15,137 nucleotides of DNA from Candidatus Paracaedibacteraceae bacterium UBA6184. Its GTDB lineage: Bacteria; Pseudomonadota; Alphaproteobacteria; UBA6184. Location of the stretch: assembly GCA_002422845.1 (NCBI GenBank), contig DITM01000085.1:1-15137 (forward strand). Direction: 5' to 3'. Shown here one piece after another: positions 6,055 through 14,108 of this stretch. A program made the position numbers and the translations under genes. The notes beneath the pieces were generated by a model. That model ran no database searches, had not been told where the DNA came from, and worked only from the letters and a program-made list of their open reading frames with translations. Within the stretch, counting starts at the first letter, position 1; each line of letters begins with the position of its first letter.

Positions 6055-7157
6055 TCATTTAATGCTATGGGAAGACAAAGCTTCCAATTCTTCTGACAGG
6101 GCTTTTCTCTCCGCATCTAGTTGTGACTTTTGCAAGTCCAACGGCTCCCGGATTGATTTAATCCATTCAGCCCGACGGTTCAACAAAGCTTTATCTTCTT
6201 CTGACAGGGCAGTCCTCTCCGCAGCTAGTTTTGACAGACTCAAGTTAAACGCCTCGAGGTGCGAGTCAATATCGGATAACGATATCTTTGTTTCCTCCAG
6301 TTTTTTGCGAAGATCTGTAATTTTTGCGTTTAAATCTTTTAAGCGATATGTGTTTTTCTCGATCTCGCGGGATAGTTCTGATTCGCGAGTTGCGCTAGAT
6401 CGAAGATTGTAAGAATATTCAGGGTTTGGATCTGATATTTTTTCTAATATATTTACTAAAGATATCGCGGTAGTGGTTAATCTCAATGTTTTTTTCATTT
6501 TAGAGTTATCAGTCTCATTTGAAAGCAATTCTAAAATTCCACCCAAAAACAAGAAAGACTGACCATAGCCATTGACATAAGGGGATGCAGTTTTTGCAAG
6601 TTGAACCATTGACCTTAAGGCTCGAGCAGGCAGTCTATCTTTTTGTGTAAGTTCAATTTTCGTTTTTTTATGACCCTCGGATAAGCTTAATAGCCTTTCG
6701 GTGGTTTCATTTATTTCACCTGTTGTTTTGTCGATTTCTTCTTGTAAGCTTGTTATTTCGAACCATTTTTTGCTTCTCTTCTCAGGTAAAAAAAGACCTG
6801 GATTTTTATCAAAAAGGTGCTCTTTTTTTGTAAACGCAGATAATTTTTTCTGGTATTGGTCCCTTGCGTCCTTCAAAGCTTTTGGTTCCTCATACTCGAT
6901 AGGGTATTCAAGTTTCCAAAAAGCATGATCCAAAAGGCTCTCTCTTGTTTTAAACTCAGATAACTTCTCTTCATATTGGTTCCATGCGGCCTGCAAAGCT
7001 TTTGTTTCTTCACTTTTTGGAGATGTTTCATTCTCTCCTCAACAGTATAGGAAAAGGTAGGGCTGCGGCCTTCCTCTGAGTTAGTCTCCAAAGCGGCGGC
7101 AACTACTTGAGGTGCAGTTAAGAAAATAGTTAGTAAAGCGAGGTGTTTAACTTTCAT
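6055..7157 (-). pseudogene. Exported coiled-coil protein with a homopolymer frameshift
   Basis: Two overlapping frames make one gene. The first 48 codons from ATG 7157 (AAGGA upstream) give a signal peptide ending near VVA-AALE and an acidic linker. The rest, 319 codons ending at 6055, is in the -1 frame. The switch falls at an A5 run (T5 at 7014-7018 on +). A sixth A would join ...HLQK to SEETKAL... and give 367 aa. The downstream frame is clearly coding: EETKALQAAWNQYEEKLSEF matches YEEPKALKDARDQYQKKLSAF 40 residues on. The remainder is long coiled-coil heptads, with a second repeat pair near the C-terminus (KLAAERTALSEE / QLDAERKALSEE) and a hydrophobic stretch mid-protein (NGYGQSFLFLGGILELL). 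Function is unknown. It may be a recent pseudogene, phase-variable, rescued by slippage, or a sequencing error. Confidence 0.75.
6841..7010. repeat. 120-bp offset direct repeat encoding a 40-aa duplication
   Basis: The stretch around 6961-7010 resembles that around 6841-6890 at an offset of 120 bases, including a shared CAAAGCTTTTG. It encodes the duplicated segment KALQAAWNQYEEKLSEF / KALKDARDQYQKKLSAF of the coiled-coil protein and shows which frame is the coding one. Confidence 0.7.
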
Positions 7158-7194
7158 GGTGATATCCTTTTATAAGCAATTTTTTTCTAATTTG

Positions 7195-7222
7195 TATATA
7201 GAGGCAAAAAAGATAAATTCAA
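7195..7222 (-). promoter_or_regulatory. Candidate promoter of the coiled-coil gene
   Basis: On the - strand TTGAAT (7222-7217) and TATATA (7200-7195) are 16 bases apart, about 37 bases upstream of the ATG at 7157. A better -35 hexamer, TTGACA (7230-7225), lies just upstream but at the wrong spacing for this -10. Confidence 0.4.
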
Positions 7223-7234
7223 GTTGTCAATGCT

Positions 7235-7261
7235 TTATTTTTTTACAAAATCTGGTATAGT
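7235..7261 (+). promoter_or_regulatory. Extended -10 promoter for the rpoZ gene string
   Basis: TGGTATAGT (7253-7261) is an extended -10 element. An AT-rich -35 region (TTTATT, about 16 bases upstream) is weak, as often seen with extended -10 promoters. It lies 32 bases upstream of the rpoZ ATG. No other strong promoter was noticed until the end of the + gene string. Confidence 0.5.
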
Positions 7262-7293
7262 GAGTTACAAAGTAATCAAAAGGTAGATTTAGC

Positions 7294-7734
7294 ATGGCTC
7301 GCGTAACAGTTGAAGATTGTACAAGAAGAATTTCAAATCGATTTAAGTTAGTATTAGTTGCGGGAAATCGCGCTAAGAAATTAGCTAGAGGAATTGCCCC
7401 ATTAGTTAAACGAGACAATGATAAGAATCCAGTATTAGCGCTTCGAGAAATTGCTTCTGATCAAGCATTGTCAGATATTTTTGAAGAAGAGTTAACTACT
7501 TCTATGCAAAAAATTCACTTCGAGTCTGACGTTATAGATGGTGAGGAAGAAGTTATAGACGAAAAAGATTGGTCTGAGCAAATTGCCCAATTAAGTCGTG
7601 AATTAGAATCCTTAGGTTCGGTAGAAGAAAATCTTGAAGACCATATGCAAATTGATGGTGAAGAGATTTTAGAAGACGATGAGTTGAATGAGCCAGACTT
7701 AGAGATTGATGAAAACGAAGAAGATAAATTCTAA
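7294..7734 (+). CDS. rpoZ: RNA polymerase omega subunit with long acidic C-terminal tail
   Basis: 146 aa. Omega binds the beta' subunit and aids RNA polymerase assembly; in proteobacteria it also forms part of a ppGpp-binding site. The conserved core is at ~1-65: MARVTVEDC, then NRFKLVLVAGNRAKKLARG, then KNPVLALREIA. Beyond this is an ~80-residue extension. Its last ~60 residues are strongly acidic (Glu/Asp-rich, ending ENEEDKF), making the protein much longer than E. coli omega (91 aa). The AAAGGT ribosome site fits the ATG. The next gene, the (p)ppGpp enzyme, begins 15 bases downstream, the standard rpoZ-spoT pairing. Confidence 0.95.
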   Translation: MARVTVEDCTRRISNRFKLVLVAGNRAKKLARGIAPLVKRDNDKNPVLALREIASDQALSDIFEEELTTSMQKIHFESDVIDGEEEVIDEKDWSEQIAQLSRELESLGSVEENLEDHMQIDGEEILEDDELNEPDLEIDENEEDKF

Positions 7735-7749
7735 TAGTTAAAGACATTC

Positions 7750-9936
7750 ATGGGCGATGATTATAAATTTACATTAACGGCTTCGGATTTGGTTGAACTT
7801 GTAAAAGTTTATGAACTAGATCCGAAAGAAGATTTAATTATCAAAGCCTATGAATTTTCTAAATTCCACCATCGATTCCAACAACGATCCTCTGGCGAGC
7901 CCTATTTTGTTCACCCATTAGAAGTTGCACGTATTGCGACGACTTGGAAGTTAGACTCTCAAAGTATAATCACTGCATTGCTTCACGATACTGTTGAAGA
8001 TACCGCCGCCACACTTGCTGATATTGAAAAAGAATTCGGTGCTGATGTTGCTCGATTGGTTGATGGTGTTACCAAGCTAAACTCAATTGAAATTAATCCT
8101 GAATCCTCTGAAAAATCAGAGCAAGCGGAAAATCTTCGAAAACTAGTTCTGGCCATGTCGATGGATGTCCGAGTTCTATTAATTAAGTTGATGGATCGTT
8201 TGCATAACATGCGCACATTAAAGTTTCTGAAATCTCCAGAAAAAATGCACAGAAAAGCCTTGGAGACTCAAGAGATTTACGCACCGCTAGCTCAACGTAT
8301 TGGAATGCAAAGTTTATATGATGAGCTTTTAAATATTTGTTTTGAGGTGTTACATCCAGAGATTTACGAAGCTATTGAGCGGCGTAAAAAACATCTGTTT
8401 ACAAAAGATAAGGCTATCGTTACTCGGGTAATTCAAGAGTTGCAGCAATCAATTAGCAGCAATAGCATTCGTTGTTATGTATCGGGACGTGAGAAGGCAA
8501 CATATTCCATTTGGAGAAAAATGCAATCTAAGAATCTGCCATTTGAGCAGCTTTCAGATATTTTTGCATACAGAATTCTGGTTGAGACAACCGCAGAGTG
8601 TTATCAAGTTTTAGGAATTTTACATAGCACATACCCAGTAGTTCCAGGTCGATTTAAAGATTATATTAGTACGCCTAAATCCAACAGCTATCAATCATTG
8701 CACACCTGTATTATTGGACCGTTTGGGTATAATATCGAAGTACAAATTCGTACTCAGCACATGCATGAAGTCAATGAAATGGGTGTTGCAGCGCACTGGG
8801 AATATAAGCAAGGTAAAGGGGATAGCCAAGAAAAAAGCATCTTTAAGTGGATTCGAGAATTGGTTGATATTCTGGAGCATTCTAATAGTCCGGAAGAATT
8901 CTTAGAACACACTAAGATGGAGATGTATCAAGACAAGGTGTTTTGCTTTACACCGGCGGGTGATATTATTTCTTTACCGCAAGGAGCAACTCCTGTTGAC
9001 TTTGCCTATGCGATTCACAGTGCCGTTGGTAATCATTGTGTTGGATGTAAGGTGAATGGCCGTATGATGCCATTGCGTGTAGAGCTGAAAAATGGTGATC
9101 AGGTTGAAATTATTACGGCCAAGAATCAAACGCCATCTATGGCTTGGGAACGATTTGTAATTACTGGAAAAGCTAAATCAGCGATTCGTAGATTTATTCG
9201 TGAACAGCAGCGCGAAGAATATGCTTTGTTGGGAAAGGATATGTTAAAGGCGGGTGTTCGGTCAGATAAGCTGGAATTAGCGCACCCCGATATGCGTAAG
9301 GCTGCTCGCTACTTTAAGGTTGAAAGTCCTATTGATTTGTTTACTCAAGTCGGGATGGGGCTTGTATCTGTAACGGCGGTGTTGGATTTCTTTAGAACGC
9401 TTGATGGTGGAGCAGCTATTAAAAAAGATGAGACGTTCCCAACGGATAGCCCCATTAAAACGGTATCCAAAAAACAAGAGAAGACCACGTCTGTTGCTAT
9501 TCGTGGGTTAATTCCTGGAATGGCGTTACATTATGCTAAATGTTGTCATCCCCTGCCAGGAGAGCCGATTGTCGGAATTATTTCTACAGGACGTGGTGTA
9601 AAAATACATAAAAGCGCATGTCAAAACCTATCTCAATTTCAAGACAGTCCTGAAAAATGGATTGATGTAGAGTGGGGAGGGATCTCAGATTATGAAGCAT
9701 CGGTGTTTGATGTCGTATTGCGAGTCGTTGTTGAGAATAGATCTGGGGCTCTTGCCGTAGTATCTGCTGCTACAAGCCGGTTAAAGGCAAATATCGATAA
9801 CCTTAAAGTTACAAAACGAGATTCCGAACATTGTGATTTACTGGTAGAGTTACAAGTGAATAATGCAGATCAATTAAATCGATTGATCATGGAATTAAAA
9901 GGTGAACCCTTGGTAATGTCGGTGGAGCGGGTATGA
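7750..9936 (+). CDS. spoT: Bifunctional (p)ppGpp synthetase/hydrolase, RelA/SpoT family
   Basis: 728 aa, full RSH length. It makes and degrades (p)ppGpp, the stringent-response alarmone, in the cytoplasm. The N-terminal hydrolase HD domain has H55 (YFVHPLEVA) and the H79-D80 pair in LLHDTVEDT. The synthetase domain (~235-370) includes GREKATYSIWRKM, YQSLHT and EVQIRT. The RFKD motif (301-304) is the RxKD form typical of bifunctional or SpoT-type enzymes, not the ExDD of dedicated RelA. A TGS domain (~395-455, VFCFTPAGDIISLPQGATPVDFAY) follows. Next come a conserved-cysteine region with C598-C599-H600 and a C-terminal ACT domain (~655-728). All catalytic landmarks are intact, so both activities are expected. 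It likely follows rpoZ on one transcript, and its TGA overlaps the acpS ATG. Confidence 0.97.
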   Translation: MGDDYKFTLTASDLVELVKVYELDPKEDLIIKAYEFSKFHHRFQQRSSGEPYFVHPLEVARIATTWKLDSQSIITALLHDTVEDTAATLADIEKEFGADVARLVDGVTKLNSIEINPESSEKSEQAENLRKLVLAMSMDVRVLLIKLMDRLHNMRTLKFLKSPEKMHRKALETQEIYAPLAQRIGMQSLYDELLNICFEVLHPEIYEAIERRKKHLFTKDKAIVTRVIQELQQSISSNSIRCYVSGREKATYSIWRKMQSKNLPFEQLSDIFAYRILVETTAECYQVLGILHSTYPVVPGRFKDYISTPKSNSYQSLHTCIIGPFGYNIEVQIRTQHMHEVNEMGVAAHWEYKQGKGDSQEKSIFKWIRELVDILEHSNSPEEFLEHTKMEMYQDKVFCFTPAGDIISLPQGATPVDFAYAIHSAVGNHCVGCKVNGRMMPLRVELKNGDQVEIITAKNQTPSMAWERFVITGKAKSAIRRFIREQQREEYALLGKDMLKAGVRSDKLELAHPDMRKAARYFKVESPIDLFTQVGMGLVSVTAVLDFFRTLDGGAAIKKDETFPTDSPIKTVSKKQEKTTSVAIRGLIPGMALHYAKCCHPLPGEPIVGIISTGRGVKIHKSACQNLSQFQDSPEKWIDVEWGGISDYEASVFDVVLRVVVENRSGALAVVSAATSRLKANIDNLKVTKRDSEHCDLLVELQVNNADQLNRLIMELKGEPLVMSVERV

Positions 9937-10328
9937 TTTTAGGTATTGGAACAGATGTAGTTCAGATTGAACGAATACGAAAAGTGTATGAACAGTTTTC
10001 AGAGCGTTTCTTGAAAAGGTGTTTTCATCCTTCTGAAATAAAAGAATTTAACAAAGCCCCAACGGCTCAAAAAGTCCCATTTCTTGCTAAACGATTTGCT
10101 GCAAAAGAAGCCGTTGCAAAAGCATTTGGAACTGGGTTTGTTGATCATGTAAGGCTGTCGCAAATTTATGTGGTTCGCAATAGGCTGGGGAAACCAGAAG
10201 TGCGTTTGGACGGCGAAACGGCAGTGTTTTTTGAAACTCTATACGCGGGTCCAAAGAAAATACACCTTTCCTTGTCAGATGAAGTAGCTTATGCTATAGC
10301 CTTTGTAATTATTGAAACAGTCAACTAG
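9933..10328 (+). CDS. acpS: Holo-[acyl-carrier-protein] synthase
   Basis: 131 aa, normal AcpS size. It transfers 4'-phosphopantetheine from CoA to the serine of apo-ACP, activating it for fatty acid synthesis. The start MILGIGTDVVQIERI contains metal ligand D8. The second signature, KRFAAKEAVAKAFGTG, carries E59. The ATG overlaps the preceding TGA (ATGA), indicating translational coupling. In many alphaproteobacteria pdxJ sits between the stringent-response gene and acpS; it is absent here. Confidence 0.95.
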   Translation: MILGIGTDVVQIERIRKVYEQFSERFLKRCFHPSEIKEFNKAPTAQKVPFLAKRFAAKEAVAKAFGTGFVDHVRLSQIYVVRNRLGKPEVRLDGETAVFFETLYAGPKKIHLSLSDEVAYAIAFVIIETVN

Positions 10329-10337
10329 GGATTTCCT

Positions 10338-11078
10338 ATGAAAAAGCAAAGTATTGGTGCCTTTATAAAAGAAATGACGATCATTTTCTTGGTTGTGATG
10401 GGGGTTCGATTTACGTTTTATGGATTGTCACGTATTCCATCGGAATCTATGGTTCCCACAGCGAATATTGGTGATTTTATTGCTGTTGCAAATTTTCCTT
10501 ATGGATTTTCACCCTTATCAATACCGTATACGCCATCGTCATGGGCGACACGTTGGTTGGCTAAAGAACCCGAGCGCGGGGATGTTATTGTGATTCGTGT
10601 GCCTCAAGATCAAGATCGTGATTATATTAAACGGTTGATCGGATTGCCAGGAGACCGTATTCAAATGATCGATGGCATCTTGCACATTAACGGTCAAAAA
10701 GTATTGATGGAAGCTGGCGATGAATACTCATTTTATAATCAAAGAGGGAAAAAAGTTATAGGTCGCATATTTTATGAAACGCTGCCAAATGGCGTTCGTC
10801 ATAAAATTTTGAAAGTAAATACGAACTGGTCGGCAGGTTTTGCAGATAATACACAAGAATTTGTTGTGCCAGAAGATCACTATTTCTTGATGGGCGATAA
10901 CCGAGATCAATCTCAAGATAGTCGTTTTTCTAATATTGGATTTATCCACAAAAAGAACTTGATTGGTCGTGCAGATCTTATTTGGTTCTCTACAAATGCC
11001 CGATCATTATTTGATCTGACAAATTGGATCTCTTTAGATTTGTTAAAAGAACGATTGATGAAGCGTATTTCTCCATGA
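10338..11078 (+). CDS. lepB: Signal peptidase I
   Basis: 246 aa. This inner-membrane serine protease removes signal peptides from Sec/Tat-exported proteins on the periplasmic side. One N-terminal membrane segment covers ~12-30. Catalytic S37 lies in RIPSESMVPT and the general-base K98 in DYIKRLIGLPGD. The C-terminal signature MGDNRDQSQDSR is present. AGGG precedes the ATG, 9 bases after acpS. Its last codon and stop overlap the rnc start as ATGA. The exported low-complexity proteins elsewhere in the window would be natural substrates, which is only an inference from their signal peptides. Confidence 0.96.
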   Translation: MKKQSIGAFIKEMTIIFLVVMGVRFTFYGLSRIPSESMVPTANIGDFIAVANFPYGFSPLSIPYTPSSWATRWLAKEPERGDVIVIRVPQDQDRDYIKRLIGLPGDRIQMIDGILHINGQKVLMEAGDEYSFYNQRGKKVIGRIFYETLPNGVRHKILKVNTNWSAGFADNTQEFVVPEDHYFLMGDNRDQSQDSRFSNIGFIHKKNLIGRADLIWFSTNARSLFDLTNWISLDLLKERLMKRISP

Positions 11079-11746
11079 TCCATCTGCAAGTTGCTTTAGG
11101 ATATCAGTTTAATAAGCCGTATTTATTAGATTTTGCTCTAACGCACCCTAGCTATTATTCCAATCAAAAAGACAAAATGCCGATCAATCATTTCGAGCGG
11201 TTAGAATTTGTTGGGGATAGAGTGTTAGGTTTGATCGTTGGTGATATGTTATACCAGGAGTTTAAAACAGCTAAAGAAGGCGAACTAGCCCGGCGATTAG
11301 CGTGGTTAGTCTGTCGGGAAACTGTAGCTAAAGTTGCAAAACTAATGACTATTCCAACCGTATTTAAATATTCCAGAGCAACAGAAGAAAATAACACCCA
11401 GTGGCTGACATTCTTGTCAGACGCCTGTGAAGCATTGATTGGTGCTATATATTATGATGGGGGGCTTTCTGCTGCGAATAAAGTCATTCGCAAATTTTGG
11501 GAACCCATGTTGCATCAGCAAGGTGCTGTTAAAGACCATAAAACTCAATTGCAAGAGTATGTTCAGGCTCAATTCAAAATTTTACCCAAATACAAAATAC
11601 TTACACAAAGCGGTCCGTCACATAATCCAGAGATTACAGTGGAATGTAATGTTAATGATTTTCTGATGACTGCAAAAGGTAGTAATAAGAAAGTGGCGGA
11701 AAACGACTGTGCGCAAAAGCTATTAACTATGTTAAAAACATTATAG
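11075..11746 (+). CDS. rnc: Ribonuclease III
   Basis: 223 aa. It cuts double-stranded RNA, including rRNA precursors and structured mRNAs. The catalytic domain holds the signature ERLEFVGDRVLGL with E41, E44 and D48, and the second acidic pair D116/E119 in SDACEALIGA. The C-terminal double-stranded RNA-binding domain (~153-222) includes TQLQEYVQAQ and the closing KGSNKKVAENDCAQKLL. ATG 11075 is chosen over the upstream in-frame ATG at 11024 because it forms an ATGA overlap with the lepB stop and gives the normal family N-terminus. The lepB-rnc-era order is classical. Confidence 0.96.
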   Translation: MIHLQVALGYQFNKPYLLDFALTHPSYYSNQKDKMPINHFERLEFVGDRVLGLIVGDMLYQEFKTAKEGELARRLAWLVCRETVAKVAKLMTIPTVFKYSRATEENNTQWLTFLSDACEALIGAIYYDGGLSAANKVIRKFWEPMLHQQGAVKDHKTQLQEYVQAQFKILPKYKILTQSGPSHNPEITVECNVNDFLMTAKGSNKKVAENDCAQKLLTMLKTL

Positions 11747-11754
11747 GAATCTTT

Positions 11755-12645
11755 ATGTCAACCCCTACACAATTTGGATACGTCGCATTAATTGGATTAC
11801 CTAACGCAGGTAAGTCCACGCTAATGAATACAGTTATTGGCGCAAAAGTATCTATCGTTACACCTAAAGTACAAACCACACGTCGTCGTGTGTTGGGTGT
11901 GTTTATACAAGATACGACTCAAGTCGCCTTTCTAGATACCCCCGGTATTTTCACACCATCCACCCGGTTAGATAAAGCGATGGTGAATGTTGCCTTACAA
12001 GCCATTCAAGAGGCGGATTTAGTCTGCGTGATTATTGATGCGGCTAAACGCATTACAGATCATGAACGATTATTAACAATCGCAAAACAATCGGGGCGCC
12101 CGATTTGTGTGGTGTTAAATAAAGTGGATAAAACCCCAAAGGACAAGCTGTTGATGCTTGCGCAAACGATTAGTCAAACGTACGGCTTTAATGAAATATT
12201 TATGATCTCTGCGTTAAAAGCACAGGGCACCGATGACCTGTTGAAATATATCAATCAACACATGCCACAAGCTTCATGGTTGTTTGAAGAAGACGATTTA
12301 ACGGATTTATCATTACAGGATTTGGCGACAGAGTTTACCCGCGAAAAGTTATTTGCTTTCTTACATCAAGAGATTCCTTATGGTCTGATGGTGCAGCATG
12401 AGTTGTGGAAAGAAGACACTCCTGGAAAAGTTCAGATCTATCAGCGGATTGTTATTGAAAAAAATAATCATAAGGGTATCGTGTTGGGGCATAACGGAAC
12501 ATTGATCAAGAAAGTACGTGAGGCTGCTCAAAAAGATATTCGACAACTGATACAGAAAAAAGTACAACTTTTCTTACAAGTTGTTGTAAAAGAAGACTGG
12601 AAGAACAAGCCTCAATATTTTCAAGATCAAGGATTAGAGTTTTAA
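11755..12645 (+). CDS. era: GTPase Era
   Basis: 296 aa. Era is a KH-domain GTPase that binds the 3' end of 16S rRNA and helps 30S subunit maturation. The GTPase motifs are in order: G1 GLPNAGKS (14-21), a G2 region around PKVQTTRRR, G3 DTPG (61-64), G4 NKVD (122-125) and G5 SAL (152-154). The KH domain (~205-290) has the VLGHNGTLIKKV loop. AGGAA lies upstream of the ATG, 8 bases after rnc. The family is complete and nothing is odd. Confidence 0.97.
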   Translation: MSTPTQFGYVALIGLPNAGKSTLMNTVIGAKVSIVTPKVQTTRRRVLGVFIQDTTQVAFLDTPGIFTPSTRLDKAMVNVALQAIQEADLVCVIIDAAKRITDHERLLTIAKQSGRPICVVLNKVDKTPKDKLLMLAQTISQTYGFNEIFMISALKAQGTDDLLKYINQHMPQASWLFEEDDLTDLSLQDLATEFTREKLFAFLHQEIPYGLMVQHELWKEDTPGKVQIYQRIVIEKNNHKGIVLGHNGTLIKKVREAAQKDIRQLIQKKVQLFLQVVVKEDWKNKPQYFQDQGLEF

Positions 12646-12657
12646 TAGGATTAAACC

Positions 12658-14106
12658 ATGAAATATACTTCGACCTTAATTATTTTCTCAACGGCACTGT
12701 TGTTAACATCATGTGCTACGGAACACCCAACGTTGGATGATTTTATCCTTGATGATGAAATCACCACTGATGCCCAAGATTTATTGAATGACGATGCAGA
12801 TAAAGGTGTTGAGCTTGAAAAGGATGCACAAGGAGATGTTGTTGCATCCTCTAACCCCATGGAACAAAGCAGTTCAGCGAATAAAAAAGAACAGATTATT
12901 ATGATTCCTGAACGCATCAATCATGAGATTAAAATGCCTGCAAAGCAATCGCAAACATCTCAGAAAGAAAGCGTTAAAACTGCTGAAAAGAAAGTAGAGC
13001 CTAAAAAAGCGGCTCCATCAGTTTTCACACGACGAGCAAAAGATTTTGCGGCAACGAATGCGCCGATCACACCTGCATTTTTTGATCCCAATGCATTGGG
13101 GTTACATTTGTTAGGTAAGCCAGCGCTGTCTGCAACGTGCACACCTGAAGAAGAGGCTCATACTAAAGCAATCATGGAAATGAAAGCCAGTTATGAAGAG
13201 CGCAATTTGTCTAAAATGACACCGTGGCGCGATCAACATTTAATCAGTGTCCCACGCCCCGATGAAACATTATTTTACCCATTCAGTGGACCTGATGTTG
13301 TGAATATGTTGACGTTTTTCCCCAATCAACAAACTTACGTTATGATGGGAATGGAATACGTTGGAACTGCTGAAACTGTGAACGAATGGATGAAGTCTTT
13401 AACAAAGACTAAGATGGATACAATTCGTAAAGCCGTTGAATCAGTGTTTATTCGAAGTTTCTTCCGTACGCTTGATATGTCGTCTGATTTCAGTCGCAAT
13501 GGAACCCGTGGTGTATTGCCAGGGATGCTATTGATGTTAAAGGTATTAGACCGCGATGTTAAGTCTGTTCAGTGGGTTACACTTAACGCGGACGGTAGCT
13601 TGCGTTATTTAACGCCTGAGGCGACTAAGACAGCGTCTGGGAACTTTGGTGTTGAAATAAAGATCACGCATCCTACGCAAGGATATGAGCAAACAATCTA
13701 TTATTTCAGAACAGACTTGTCGGACGCGCTGATGGCATCCAATGCGGGTTTGCGGAATTTTATTCAAAGTAAGCTTGGGACAACGATGACGTTTGTAAAG
13801 TCGGCATCATTCTTAATGCATATGAAGGAATTTGGATGGATGCGTAACGTTATCTTAAATACAAGCCGTGCTGTATTACAAGATGATTCAGGTGTGCCTT
13901 TCAAATTCTATAAAACGAACGATTGGGCAGCCAACTTGTTTGGTCAATACGTGGGGCCTTATGGTGCATCCTTTGCGGCATTTAAACAACCAGAGTTGAA
14001 CAAAGCGTACGATAGCATGCCGTTGCAGCTGTTGGACTTTAGCTTTGGGTATGGGTATGCAAAGATTCCGTCTCATTTGATGTTGTTTATTCGTAAAGAA
14101 AATTAA
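12658..14106 (+). CDS. Large lipoprotein of unknown function
   Basis: 482 aa, family not recognised. The N-terminus is a type II signal peptide with lipobox LTSC (C19), predicting a lipid-anchored envelope protein. Residue 20 is Ala, not Asp, which under the Asp+2 rule favours the outer membrane. Residues ~24-65 are acidic (many Asp/Glu), and ~80-112 are Lys/Gln-rich and probably a disordered tether. Residues ~125-482 look like a folded domain, with segments such as FYPFSGPDVVNMLTFFPNQ, GMEYVG, YYFRTDLSDAL and a C-terminal FGYGYAKIPSHLML. One further Cys is at ~161. It starts 12 bases after era with AGGA upstream and ends 2 bases before the next gene. Co-transcription with era is likely, but gives no specific role. 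Confidence 0.75.
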   Translation: MKYTSTLIIFSTALLLTSCATEHPTLDDFILDDEITTDAQDLLNDDADKGVELEKDAQGDVVASSNPMEQSSSANKKEQIIMIPERINHEIKMPAKQSQTSQKESVKTAEKKVEPKKAAPSVFTRRAKDFAATNAPITPAFFDPNALGLHLLGKPALSATCTPEEEAHTKAIMEMKASYEERNLSKMTPWRDQHLISVPRPDETLFYPFSGPDVVNMLTFFPNQQTYVMMGMEYVGTAETVNEWMKSLTKTKMDTIRKAVESVFIRSFFRTLDMSSDFSRNGTRGVLPGMLLMLKVLDRDVKSVQWVTLNADGSLRYLTPEATKTASGNFGVEIKITHPTQGYEQTIYYFRTDLSDALMASNAGLRNFIQSKLGTTMTFVKSASFLMHMKEFGWMRNVILNTSRAVLQDDSGVPFKFYKTNDWAANLFGQYVGPYGASFAAFKQPELNKAYDSMPLQLLDFSFGYGYAKIPSHLMLFIRKEN

Positions 14107-14108
14107 GA

